This document shows, piece after piece, positions 1 to 6,804 of a stretch of 20,297 nt of DNA (position 1 is its first letter; each line of letters opens with the position of its first letter). A model generated the notes under the pieces. The model did not search any database, was not told the origin of the DNA, and saw nothing but the letters and a program-made list of their open reading frames with translations. Both the position numbers and the translations under genes were made by a program. Source of the DNA: DASZKW01 sp035552775 (lineage in GTDB: Bacteria > Actinomycetota > Acidimicrobiia > Acidimicrobiales > Palsa-688). The stretch is from positions 1 through 20,297 of the forward strand of contig DASZKW010000035.1 of NCBI GenBank assembly GCA_035552775.1, written 5' to 3'.

Positions 1-2
1 GT

Positions 3-605
3 GTCATCCGCGAGGTCCACGCCGCCGCCCTGCCGGCCACGGCCCTGGTGGTGACGGCCCCGTCCACCGCCGTCGTCGGCACCCCGGTGAACGTCAGCGT
101 CACCGCTACCGACGCCACCGGTGCCACCGCCAGCGGCTATATGGGGACAGTCCACTTCACCTCGGTCGGCGGTACGCCTGCCATGCCCGCTGACTACACC
201 TTCACCAGCGCCGACAAGGGCACTCATACCTTCACCGTCACCTTCAACACGCCTTCCAACCAGACGCTGATAGTTACCGACACCTCCAACCCCACCCTTA
301 CCGGGACGGCCACCGTGGCCGTGCGCACGCCGGCCCCCACGGTGAGCTCGATCAGCCCGACATCGGGGTCCCCGGGCGGCGGCACATCGGTCACGATCAC
401 CGGCACCAACCTGTGGGATCTGTCGACATCCGCCGCTGTTGACTTCGGGACTAAACCAGCTACCGTAGCCACTTGCAGCACGGCCACCTCGTGCACTGCG
501 ATCTCTCCGGCGGGGAGCGGTACCGTGGATGTGACGGTTAACACACGGGTAGGCACGAGCGCACCACCGCCGCCGACCGCTTCACTTATCAGCGCCCCGC
601 CGTGA
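3..605 (+). CDS. IPT/TIG-domain surface protein, 5'-partial and frameshifted
   Basis: The frame is open to the left edge of the window, so the gene starts upstream and the in-frame GTG codons near position 48 are probably internal. The first half resembles an Ig-like beta-sandwich rich in Thr, Val and Ala. It is followed by an IPT/TIG domain (V-S-S-I-S-P-T-S-G-S-P-G-G-G-T-S-V-T-I-T-G) ending in a DVTVNT strand. Such domains are typical of large secreted or wall-attached actinobacterial proteins. In this frame the protein ends at 605 after an unnatural Pro-rich tail (APPPPTASLISAPP). The sensible continuation lies in another frame from 563 (listed separately). The domain call is firm; the biological role is unknown. 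Confidence 0.7.
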   Translation, partial: VIREVHAAALPATALVVTAPSTAVVGTPVNVSVTATDATGATASGYMGTVHFTSVGGTPAMPADYTFTSADKGTHTFTVTFNTPSNQTLIVTDTSNPTLTGTATVAVRTPAPTVSSISPTSGSPGGGTSVTITGTNLWDLSTSAAVDFGTKPATVATCSTATSCTAISPAGSGTVDVTVNTRVGTSAPPPPTASLISAPP

Positions 606-736
606 CCGCCACCCAGGGCTACTGGCTGGTGGCTTCGGACGGCGGGATCTTCACATTCGGCGATGCCGGCTTCTACGGCTCGGAGGGTGGTCACGTGCTG
701 AACAAGCCCATAGTCGGCATGACCGCCATTCGCTGA
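563..736 (+). pseudogene. Out-of-frame C-terminal part of the IPT/TIG surface protein
   Basis: Shifting by one base at about 561-563 restores the usual end of an IPT domain, TTAADRFTYQRPAVTATQ, and then GYWLVASDGGIFTFGDA...FYGS...LNKPIVGM. The latter is one copy of a repeat motif I recognise from Acidimicrobiia surface proteins. The frame stops at 734-736, only 6 bp before the end of the convergent lipoprotein gene. Only one repeat copy is present, whereas such proteins usually carry several, so the gene may also be truncated. This is either a pseudogene or an intact gene with one base missing from the sequence. Confidence 0.6.
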
Positions 737-742
737 ATACTG

Positions 743-1417
743 TCATGCCTTTGTGGCGGTGAAAGTCGTCAGCTCACGACAGGCGAAGTTCGGGGCCGGC
801 CCGCCCGTGCAGCTGTTGAGGACATACCTCATCGTGCGCAGCTCCTTGGTGGGTACATCGCTCACGTCGAGCTTGCCCTCTTTCACCGTGCAGGTGCCGC
901 GCAGAACTGCAGTGGCGCCGTCGGTCCCGTTGCCGACCTTGGGGTTCACGCGGCTGACGGTCCCCGTGTAGGTGCAGGACAAGGAAACCGAACTGGTGGT
1001 GCCACTCGTGGTCGCTGTCGCGTCAAAGGGGGTGCCCGGTGGGTTCTCGCAGGTGGGACTGTAACCGTGCGTCCCGAAAGCTCCCGTATAACCAGGGCGG
1101 GCCGTCTTCTGCAATCTCAGCCGGAGTTGCCCCTTGTACGTTGCCGTCTTGGAGCCCAGCGTGGCCGTGTAGGAGCCCGTTCCAACGGCTTGGAAGGCGA
1201 GCGACTGGCTCATCGCGCACGGGGGGGAGAGGTCGACCAGGTGACCCTTGGCCTGGGAGGTGCCCATGGCCGTCCCGCTGCCGCTGACCGAGGACGCCGG
1301 GCGATCGGAAACCGCCGAGCAAGATGCCACAACGAGTCCGAACAGAGCGACAGCGGCCAAGCTCCGGGCCCGACGGCCAAGTTCTGTGACGGTGCCCATC
1401 CTCGCGGTCGAAGCCAT
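743..1417 (-). CDS. Putative secreted lipoprotein, unknown function
   Basis: This 224-aa protein starts at ATG 1417, which has GGAAAG about 10 nt upstream. Upstream in-frame starts would put non-signal-like sequence in front. Residues 1-33 form a lipoprotein signal peptide: basic n-region (GRRAR), hydrophobic core (SLAAVALFGLVVAS) and lipobox V-A-S-C with the lipidated Cys at about residue 33. A Ser/Gly/Thr-rich linker follows. The mature domain has six further cysteines, the last two in NSCTGGPAPNFACREL, so disulfides are plausible outside the membrane. I recognise no family. It is convergent with the IPT gene and divergent from the SRPBCC gene. Confidence 0.65.
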   Translation of the reverse strand: MASTARMGTVTELGRRARSLAAVALFGLVVASCSAVSDRPASSVSGSGTAMGTSQAKGHLVDLSPPCAMSQSLAFQAVGTGSYTATLGSKTATYKGQLRLRLQKTARPGYTGAFGTHGYSPTCENPPGTPFDATATTSGTTSSVSLSCTYTGTVSRVNPKVGNGTDGATAVLRGTCTVKEGKLDVSDVPTKELRTMRYVLNSCTGGPAPNFACRELTTFTATKA

Positions 1418-1464
1418 CCTGGTTTTCTTTCCGGCCGATGGTCCGTCGTACCGGGACCTATGCA

Positions 1465-1493
1465 CCAACTTCGCTACGACAAGCCAACTTCGC
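1465..1493. repeat. Pair of 10-bp direct repeats in a divergent intergenic region
   Basis: The 10-mer CCAACTTCGC occurs at 1465-1474 and 1484-1493, a 19-bp period. It lies in the 206-bp space between the lipoprotein gene (-) and the SRPBCC gene (+). The position and near-two-turn spacing would suit an operator for a dimeric regulator, but that is inference. The rest of 1418-1623 shows only a good ribosome binding site for the SRPBCC gene. Confidence 0.35.
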
Positions 1494-1623
1494 GCGCACA
1501 TCTCCCGGACGCGCACCACGGGGGGACCCGGAAGGACCTGATCGGCGTGCAACCCCATCGCCACAGTCTGACCCAGCCGCCGGCCTACAAGGCGACCGTC
1601 GAGCAAACAGACGAGGAGGACAA

Positions 1624-2001
1624 ATGAACCAGCAACCAGGACAGACAACGGTCCGGCACTCGGTCGTGGTCGAGGCTCCTATCGACAAGGCGTTCCAGGT
1701 GTTCACCCAGGACTTCGGCCGATTCAAACCACCTGAGCACAACCTGCTCGGCGTTGCGATAGTCGAGACCGTCTTCGAGGCTCGCGTCGGCGGCTACTTG
1801 TATGACCGCGGCGTGGACGGCAGCGAATGCCGCTGGGCCCGGATCCTCGCCTACGACCCGCCAGATCGCCTCGTGATCAGCTGGGACATCGGCCCCTCCT
1901 GGGAAATTGAAACGACCTCGACAAGAGCAGCGAGGTTGAGGTGTGCTTCGTCGCTGACGGCCCGGGGCGCACCAGGGTCGAACTCAAGCACCGCAACCTA
2001 G
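1624..2001 (+). CDS. SRPBCC (AHSA1-like) protein, frameshifted
   Basis: ATG 1624 follows a strong Shine-Dalgarno (GAGGAGGA). The N-terminal sequence VRHSVVVEAPIDKAFQVFTQDFG, the PPEHNLL segment, RVGGYLYDRGVDGSECRWARIL and PPDRLVISWDIGPSWEIET match the START-like SRPBCC/AHSA1 fold, which binds small hydrophobic ligands and is common as stand-alone stress or detoxification proteins in Actinobacteria. After residue 96 the frame turns into low-quality sequence and stops at 2001, giving 125 aa against about 150-160 for the family. The family-like continuation is in another frame from 1914. No partner gene is evident. Confidence 0.7.
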   Translation: MNQQPGQTTVRHSVVVEAPIDKAFQVFTQDFGRFKPPEHNLLGVAIVETVFEARVGGYLYDRGVDGSECRWARILAYDPPDRLVISWDIGPSWEIETTSTRAARLRCASSLTARGAPGSNSSTAT

Positions 2002-2138
2002 ACGGAGGCAGCCTGGGCGTATCTTCATGGCGCGGATGCCATCCCGCGTGCCGGCAGACATACGTCATGGCCGACCAGGCCGATCTCGTCGAGGTCCTGC
2101 ACACGCTGCACCAGGTCCTCAACTACAAGGGGACCTGA
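1914..2138 (+). pseudogene. Out-of-frame C-terminal part of the SRPBCC protein
   Basis: Adding one base at about 1912-1913 gives the family-like continuation DLDKSSEVEVCFVADGPGRTRVELKHRNLD, which joins directly to WEIET in the upstream frame. Beyond 'HRNLDGG' the usual GWESMRDGV...GWP...L end is not recognisable. The last ~45 residues (to LHQVLNYKGT) look unrelated, so the 3' end may have been replaced or lost as well. This second defect makes true gene decay more likely here than a lone sequencing error. Confidence 0.55.
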
Positions 2139-2160
2139 GTCCAGCGCCGAGGTGGTCCCC
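2129..2160. terminator. Possible terminator hairpin between convergent genes
   Basis: A perfect 7-bp inverted repeat (GGGGACC at 2129-2135, GGTCCCC at 2154-2160) spans the end of the SRPBCC frame. There is no U-tract. It lies between convergent genes, so it could reduce read-through in both directions. Support is weak. Confidence 0.3.
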
Positions 2161-2200
2161 TCGCAGGGCGGCCGGACCGTGTCGGCGCACGGATCTAAGT

Positions 2201-3046
2201 CTAAGTGGCGACCGGCGCCGGCGCCGTCAGCTCGTCGATGAGCTGGAGTGCGTCGTGCCTGCGCTCGAAGGCGGCCCAGTACATCGACGCGTGGTAACCC
2301 TGGCGGTAGCCGGTCGCGTCGCGGATGACGCGCGCCTCGGAGCTGTTCAGCTGGGGTAGCAGCGCCTGGCCGGCATCCAGCTTGGAGAGCACCATGCCGG
2401 TGGTGGCCGCCTCATAGAGGCGGCTGACCTCGAGCACCTTGCCCGCCACCGAACGCCTGAACAGCAGCGCGCCGTGCTGGTGGCGGGCGGACTCGAGCCA
2501 CTTGCGCCAGTGGTCGTGGAGTTGGCGATCCGCCCACTGCTCGAGCGCCACCCGGCTGAGGGCCACCTCCGGGTGCGCCGGTCCGCGCAGGGCCACGGCG
2601 TCGGTGGCGAGGATCTGCCAGGTGAAGGGGTTGGCCAGCTCCTCCGCCGGCAGGCGCTGGGAATTCTCGAAGCAGGCGATTTCGCCGCTCGACGGGTCGG
2701 CAGCAAGTTGGCTGAAGCTGGCGTAGGCCACCCGTACCGGGTGCTTTCGCCGGCTGAGGTGGTGATGGGCCCTCCGAGCGATCTCAAGGCTGTCCGAGGT
2801 CCATGCCTCGTCACCGACGCTGACGAGGTCGACGTCGCTCAGCTTCGGTGTGTAGTCGCCCAGGGCCACCGAGCCGACCACGTAGAGGCCGGTGAGCACG
2901 CCGGGCAGTTCGCGGTCGACCTCGGATATGTAGGCGTCCAGCGCCATCCGCAGCGACTCGGGCAGGGGACGTGGCGGTTGGCCGGTCCCGGGCATGCCGG
3001 CGCTCGAGGCGACTTCCGGCTCGGGCAAATCAGATGGTCCGGGCAT
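2201..3046 (-). CDS. AadA-like nucleotidyltransferase (DUF4111-type C-terminus)
   Basis: This 281-aa protein starts at ATG 3046 behind an excellent ribosome binding site (AAGGAGGG). A candidate -10, TATCCT, lies at 3080-3085 on the minus strand. The N-terminal half holds the DNA-polymerase-beta-type nucleotidyltransferase signature, VVGSVALGDYTPKLSDVDLV, that is G-S-x(n)-S-D-x-D with two metal-binding Asp. The C-terminal half is helical (ALEQWADRQLHDHWRKW, FRRSVAGKVLEVSRLYEAATTG), like the DUF4111 part of aminoglycoside 3''-adenylyltransferases. It may transfer AMP to a small molecule. Whether it confers aminoglycoside resistance cannot be told from sequence, since many chromosomal homologues have unknown substrates. 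It is divergent from the acyl-CoA dehydrogenase gene. Confidence 0.8.
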   Translation of the reverse strand: MPGPSDLPEPEVASSAGMPGTGQPPRPLPESLRMALDAYISEVDRELPGVLTGLYVVGSVALGDYTPKLSDVDLVSVGDEAWTSDSLEIARRAHHHLSRRKHPVRVAYASFSQLAADPSSGEIACFENSQRLPAEELANPFTWQILATDAVALRGPAHPEVALSRVALEQWADRQLHDHWRKWLESARHQHGALLFRRSVAGKVLEVSRLYEAATTGMVLSKLDAGQALLPQLNSSEARVIRDATGYRQGYHASMYWAAFERRHDALQLIDELTAPAPVAT

Positions 3047-3186
3047 CTCGGCCCTCCTTGGAACGAACGCTCCGCCGGGAGGATACACCGCCGGGGTCGG
3101 ACGCGAGGGCCGGCCGCGCCCGCCTCGCAGCGTTGATCACCCCGGGTCGCCGGCGATCCGGGCCCGCCGATGAAGGCGGCGGCTCC

Positions 3187-3192
3187 TAGGAT
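3187..3192 (+). promoter_or_regulatory. Candidate -10 element for the acyl-CoA dehydrogenase gene
   Basis: TAGGAT fits the actinobacterial TANNNT -10 consensus. Transcription would start near 3199, leaving about 30 nt of leader with a GGGAG ribosome binding site before GTG 3230. No -35 hexamer is evident. It supports GTG 3230 over ATG 3170 or 3191. Confidence 0.35.
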
Positions 3193-3229
3193 GGGAGTCT
3201 CCCGCCACACCGTCCAATGGGAGCACTTC

Positions 3230-5179
3230 GTGTCCAGCGCCAACAGTGAGCAGAAGCCCGGTACCCACAGCGGGCAGGGGTCACCTGCCGACGGCGGGCA
3301 GAGGGCGCGCCAGCTGGCCGAGGAGTCGAGGACCCAGGAGTGGGACAAGCCCAGTTTCGGCAAGGAACTGTTCCTCGGCCGGTTCCGGCTCGATCTGATC
3401 CAGCCTTACCCTCGACCCTCCGAGGATGACAGCCGGCGGGGGGAAGCCTTTCTCGCCCGCTTGCGGCGATTCCTGGTCGACGAGGTCGACGCCGAGGAGA
3501 TCGAGCGCGACGCCAAGATCCCTGATCGGGTGATGAAGGGTTTGGCGGAGTTGGGCGCGTTGGGGATGAACATCTCGGAGGAGTACGGCGGTCTCGGCCT
3601 TAGCCACGTGTACTACGGCCGGGCGCTGGCCCTCGCCGGGTCATGCCATGGTGCCCTGTCCACGCTGCTGTCGGCCCATCAGTCCATCGGTGTGCCCGAA
3701 CCGCTGAAGATGTTCGGGACCGAGGACCAGAAGCGCCGCTACCTGCCCGGCTTGGCCCGCGACAAGATCAGCGCATTCCTGCTGACCGAACCCGACGTGG
3801 GCAGCGACCCGGCCCGGATGCACACGACGGCCACCCCGACCGACGACGGAGCCGCGTACATCCTCAACGGCGTCAAGTTGTGGACGACCAACGGCGTCAT
3901 CGCCGACCTCCTGGTGGTGATGGCGATCGTCCCCAAGAGCGAGGGACGCCGCGGCGGGATCAGCGCCTTCGTGGTGGACGCCCACGCTCCGGGAGTGAGC
4001 GTGCTCCACCGCAACCAGTTCATGGGGTTGCGAGGCATAGAGAACGGGGTTACCCGCTTCGACGGCGTCCGGGTGCCCGCAGACGACCTCATCGCAGGTG
4101 AGGGGCGGGGACTTAAGGTAGCCCTGCAGACCCTTAACACGGGGCGGCTGTCGATGCCGGCGATCTGCACCGGCTCTGCCAAGTGGTGCCTCAAGATCTC
4201 ACGCGAGTGGGCGGGGGAGCGGGTGCAGTGGGGTCAGCCCGTAGGGCGCCACGAGGCGGTGGCCAAGAAGCTCGCCTTCATCGCCGCCACCACCTTCGCG
4301 TTGGAGTCGGTGATGGAACTGTCCTCCGCCATGGCCGACGAGGACCGCCGCGACATCCGTATCGAGGCCGCCCTGGCCAAGCTTTACTGTTCGGAAATGG
4401 CGTGGCTTGTCGCCGACGACGCCGTGCAGATCAGGGGGGGAAGAGGTTTCGAGACGGCGGCGTCGCTCAAGGCGCGGGGCGAGCGGCCCGTCGCCGCCGA
4501 GCAGGTGCTGCGTGACCTGCGCATCACGCGGATCTTCGAGGGCTCGTCGGAGATCATGAAGCTGTTCATCGCCCGTGAGGCCGTCGACCAGCACCTCGAC
4601 GTGGCCGGCTCGCTCATCGATCCCGATGCCGACACCCGGAGCAAGGCCAAGGCGGCGGTCAAGGCCACAGGCTTCTACGCACGCTGGCTGCCTGATCTGA
4701 CCTTCGGAGCGGGCCAGGTGCCCACCAACTTCGGCGAGTTCGGCTCCCTGGCGTCCCACCTGCGTTTCGTGGAACGCAGCAGCAGGAAGCTGGCCCGAAA
4801 CACCTTCTATGCCATGTCACGCTGGCAGGGCGAGCTCGAGAAGCGCCAGGGGTTCCTGGGACGCATCGTCGACATCGGTGCCGAGCTGTGGGCGATGAGC
4901 GCGTCGTGCGTACGCGCCCGGGCCATCGACGGCGGCACTGCGCCAGGTGGGCCTTGTGTCGAACTGGCCGACCTGTTCTGCGCCCAGGCCCGCCGGCGGG
5001 TAGACCAGCTGTTCCACGACCTGTGGCACAACGAGGATGCCAAGGAGTACGAGGCGGCCGGGCGGATCCTCGACGGCCGTTACCTGATGGCCGAGGAGGG
5101 CATCATCGACCCCTCTGGCGACGGCGCCATGATCGGCAGCTCCGACACCGCCGAGGGCGCCGACATCCGCTCCCCGTAG
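3230..5179 (+). CDS. Acyl-CoA dehydrogenase, long form with C-terminal helical domain
   Basis: This flavoprotein of 649 aa catalyses the first, FAD-dependent alpha,beta-dehydrogenation of acyl-CoA in beta-oxidation. GTG 3230 is preferred because GGGAG lies 6 nt upstream; ATG 3170 and ATG 3191 are in-frame alternatives without a good site. The family signature LLTEPDVGSDPARM is at about residues 184-197. The catalytic glutamate is seen in RIFEGSSEI (Glu about 437), and the middle beta domain has WTTNG. The length is well above the ~380-400 of short-chain enzymes. The extra C-terminal region (about 470-649, with FYAMSRWQGELEKRQGFLGRIVDIGAELWAM) resembles the very-long-chain (VLCAD-like) type, so long-chain substrates are plausible. 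It is not in an obvious operon. Confidence 0.93.
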   Translation: MSSANSEQKPGTHSGQGSPADGGQRARQLAEESRTQEWDKPSFGKELFLGRFRLDLIQPYPRPSEDDSRRGEAFLARLRRFLVDEVDAEEIERDAKIPDRVMKGLAELGALGMNISEEYGGLGLSHVYYGRALALAGSCHGALSTLLSAHQSIGVPEPLKMFGTEDQKRRYLPGLARDKISAFLLTEPDVGSDPARMHTTATPTDDGAAYILNGVKLWTTNGVIADLLVVMAIVPKSEGRRGGISAFVVDAHAPGVSVLHRNQFMGLRGIENGVTRFDGVRVPADDLIAGEGRGLKVALQTLNTGRLSMPAICTGSAKWCLKISREWAGERVQWGQPVGRHEAVAKKLAFIAATTFALESVMELSSAMADEDRRDIRIEAALAKLYCSEMAWLVADDAVQIRGGRGFETAASLKARGERPVAAEQVLRDLRITRIFEGSSEIMKLFIAREAVDQHLDVAGSLIDPDADTRSKAKAAVKATGFYARWLPDLTFGAGQVPTNFGEFGSLASHLRFVERSSRKLARNTFYAMSRWQGELEKRQGFLGRIVDIGAELWAMSASCVRARAIDGGTAPGGPCVELADLFCAQARRRVDQLFHDLWHNEDAKEYEAAGRILDGRYLMAEEGIIDPSGDGAMIGSSDTAEGADIRSP

Positions 5180-5205
5180 GAGCCGGTTAACGGCCGACCG
5201 AAAGG

Positions 5206-5865
5206 TCACGGCTGCCAAAGTTCGCCGGGATCCAAGGCCTCCTGGGCGACACGGGCGGGCGCCCCGACAGCGGTGGCACCTGCGGGGACGTCGGAGACGA
5301 CCACGGCGTTGGCGCCTATGCGCGCCCCGTCGCCGACGGTGACCGCGCCGAGGACCTTGGCCCCCGCCCCGATGAACACGTCGTCGCCGATGATCGGCGA
5401 CCGAGCACTGCGGTAGTCCCAGCCGACGGTGACACCGTGGTGGACGAAGCAGTTGGCGCCGATCCGCTCGGCAGCGAGAATCGTCCCCTGCCCGTGGGAT
5501 ATGAACAGCCCGGCGCCTATCGTCCCCGCCAGGTCGAGACCGGCGACGGGCTTCCACAGATGCTTGCAAAGGCGGCCTGCGAGGACCCCGCACGGGTTTC
5601 CCCTCTGGAGGCGGTGGTAGAAGATCGAACGAAACTCCGGAAAGGCGTAGAGCAGCCGGGCCAGGGCCTGGTCGTCGTGGGCCAGGCCGAGCACCGACGC
5701 CCAACGCTGCACGTCGGCATCGATCACCGGCTGCTGATCGGTCAACCGGTAGGCCCACGACATGGGGCGGGTGCTGGCGCAGCGCCACCGCTCGATGCGC
5801 CCCAGCAGTGAAGCGGCGGCGCGGTCGGCGTGGTGCAACCTCGGCTGAGGACCCATCCGGCGCAT
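5206..5865 (-). CDS. Serine O-acetyltransferase-like hexapeptide acetyltransferase
   Basis: The protein has 219 aa. The C-terminal half (about 110-205) is a left-handed beta-helix of hexapeptide repeats: IGAGLFISHGQGTILAAERIG, then IIGDDVFIGAGAKVLGAVTVG and ARIGANAVVVSDVPAG, ending in GAPAR. His in ISHGQGT and in FVHHGVTVG occupy the places of the CysE active-site histidines. The N-terminal part (EFRSIFYHRLQRG) is like the shorter serine acetyltransferases found in polysaccharide or cysteine loci. It would acetylate serine, or another hydroxyl acceptor, with acetyl-CoA. No cysK is nearby, so the acceptor is uncertain. ATG 5865 is chosen because a TAGCGT element sits exactly 6 nt upstream, suggesting leaderless translation. 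Confidence 0.82.
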   Translation of the reverse strand: MRRMGPQPRLHHADRAAASLLGRIERWRCASTRPMSWAYRLTDQQPVIDADVQRWASVLGLAHDDQALARLLYAFPEFRSIFYHRLQRGNPCGVLAGRLCKHLWKPVAGLDLAGTIGAGLFISHGQGTILAAERIGANCFVHHGVTVGWDYRSARSPIIGDDVFIGAGAKVLGAVTVGDGARIGANAVVVSDVPAGATAVGAPARVAQEALDPGELWQP

Positions 5866-5871
5866 CCGGCC

Positions 5872-5877
5872 ACGCTA
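5872..5877 (-). promoter_or_regulatory. Candidate -10 element, leaderless promoter of the acetyltransferase gene
   Basis: On the minus strand TAGCGT is followed by GGCCGG (6 nt) and then ATG 5865. TANNNT-N6-start is the arrangement that gives leaderless mRNAs in Actinobacteria. There is no Shine-Dalgarno before this start. Confidence 0.5.
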
Positions 5878-5895
5878 GGGCTCTAGGAGCGCCCC

Positions 5896-5901
5896 TAGGC
5901 T
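5896..5901 (+). promoter_or_regulatory. Candidate -10 element, leaderless promoter of the DUF2277 gene
   Basis: TAGGCT is followed by CAGGCC (6 nt) and then ATG 5908. It mirrors the minus-strand element 18 bp away, so the 42-bp gap appears to hold two back-to-back leaderless promoters. No -35 hexamer is recognisable for either. Confidence 0.5.
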
Positions 5902-5907
5902 CAGGCC

Positions 5908-6159
5908 ATGTGCAGGAACATCACAACTCTGCGGGGCCTTGAGCCCGGGGCAACCACCGAAGAGATCCGGGCTGGCGCTCTCCAGTACGTGCGCAAGGTG
6001 AGCGGCGTGCAGGTCCCGTCGGCGCGGACCGGGGAAGTGATCGACCGGGCGGTCGCACAGGTCGCCCAGGCGACAGCGGAGCTCCTCGCTGCGTTGCCTC
6101 CGCGCCGCCAGCCCCCGCCCACCTTGCCCCCGATGAGACGCCGGGCCCAAGTACGCTGA
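5908..6159 (+). CDS. DUF2277 family protein
   Basis: This small protein has 83 aa. Its MCRNITTLRGLEPGATTEEIRAGALQYVRKVSG start, the PS motif and the AVAQVAQATAELLAAL helix are diagnostic of DUF2277, a widespread family of unknown function. The early MCRNI is nearly invariant in the family as I know it. The C-terminus (PPRRQPPPTLPPMRRRAQVR) is Pro/Arg-rich and disordered. The likely function is unknown; the conserved Cys2 hints at metal or redox chemistry, which is inference. It is divergent from the acetyltransferase gene. Confidence 0.85.
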   Translation: MCRNITTLRGLEPGATTEEIRAGALQYVRKVSGVQVPSARTGEVIDRAVAQVAQATAELLAALPPRRQPPPTLPPMRRRAQVR

Positions 6160-6245
6160 TGGAAGTGCCCGCCGGTCGCGCAGCCCGTGGTCGAAACGCA
6201 ACGTGGGCCACGTCGACCGCTTGGGTCGGCGGCTGACGATCGGAG

Positions 6246-6251
6246 TAGAGT
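6246..6251 (+). promoter_or_regulatory. Candidate -10 element for the small-ORF/hypothetical operon
   Basis: TAGAGT fits TANNNT and lies 37 nt before ATG 6289. The predicted transcript start near 6258 would leave about 30 nt with a GGGGAG ribosome binding site. The remainder of 6160-6288 shows no other structure. Confidence 0.3.
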
Positions 6252-6288
6252 CGCGCAGGAGGGCGGTGGGACGGCCCGGGGAGATGTC

Positions 6289-6420
6289 ATGGCGGTCAAG
6301 CACAAGCTGGCGGCGGGTTGGCCAAAGGTGCCGACCTGCCGGCTGCCGGCCATCGAGCCCAGGTTGACCGCGACGGCCGCTACCCGCGAGGCGGCGGTGG
6401 CCATCCTCGACAAGTTGTGA
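6289..6420 (+). CDS. Small hypothetical protein, 43 aa
   Basis: The ATG at 6289 has GGGGAG 5 nt upstream. Its codons are strongly G/C at the third position (about 39 of 42), while the same frame just upstream of 6289 is not, so a coding region really seems to begin here. The peptide MAVKHKLAAGWPKVPTCR... ends in an Ala-rich helix, TAATREAAVAILDKL. It has no transmembrane segment and I recognise no family. The stop is 18 nt before the next gene, suggesting a two-gene operon. It could still be chance in a GC-rich genome. Confidence 0.45.
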   Translation: MAVKHKLAAGWPKVPTCRLPAIEPRLTATAATREAAVAILDKL

Positions 6421-6438
6421 CCAGACAAGGAGGCAACG

Positions 6439-6768
6439 GTGGGACTGATGGACAAGGTGAGGGCGCAGGCCACCCAGGTGGCGCAAAAGGCGCAGGACGC
6501 GGGTCGGGCAGGCCAAGCCAAGCTCGATCAGTCACAAGGCAAACGACGCGCTGACGCATTGATGCGCGATCTCGGCGCGGCAGTGTATGCCGAGCGGACG
6601 GGGCGGGCCGACCCGGACACGGCCGTTGAAATCGCCACACTCGTGGGCGCCCTCACCGCCCACGAGGCCGAATACGGTCCCGTATCCACGGTGGCCACTG
6701 CCGACGACGTGGCCAGCACCACGGCGCCCCCGACAGCCGCCCCGGAGGGGGATTCCAAGCTCGACTAG
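6439..6768 (+). CDS. Hypothetical protein, helical, 109 aa
   Basis: It starts at GTG 6439 after AAGGAGG at good spacing; an ATG three codons later is the alternative. The N-terminal ~45 residues (MDKVRAQATQVAQKAQDAGRAGQAKLDQSQGKRRADALM) look like an amphipathic, Ala/Gln/Lys-rich helix or coiled coil. A second helical block, LGAAVYAERTGRADPDTAVEIATLVGALTAHEAEYG, follows, then a disordered Thr/Ala/Pro-rich tail. I have seen similar small proteins in Actinobacteria without assigned function. There is no signal peptide, so it is probably cytoplasmic. Confidence 0.75.
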   Translation: MGLMDKVRAQATQVAQKAQDAGRAGQAKLDQSQGKRRADALMRDLGAAVYAERTGRADPDTAVEIATLVGALTAHEAEYGPVSTVATADDVASTTAPPTAAPEGDSKLD

Positions 6769-6804
6769 CCAACCGGACCGGCTGACCGCCGGCCTCCAGG
6801 CCGC

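Noticed and set aside
555..570. Programmed ribosomal frameshifting to explain the split IPT and SRPBCC frames
   Set aside because: No X-XXY-YYZ slippery heptamer or downstream pseudoknot-like structure is seen at 562 or 1912; a lost base is simpler.
2201..3046. Calling the nucleotidyltransferase an aminoglycoside-resistance gene (aadA)
   Set aside because: Only the general nucleotidyltransferase signature and helical C-terminus are visible, and there is no integron or resistance context.
4817..5788. 323-codon minus-strand open frame spanning acyl-CoA dehydrogenase and acetyltransferase genes
   Set aside because: It overlaps two real genes and reads as Arg/Pro/Gly-rich noise.
6769..6804. Terminator between the convergent 109-aa gene and whiB
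   Set aside because: Only a 5-bp GGCCT/AGGCC stem with a 2-nt loop is present, without a U-tract, so it is not supportable.
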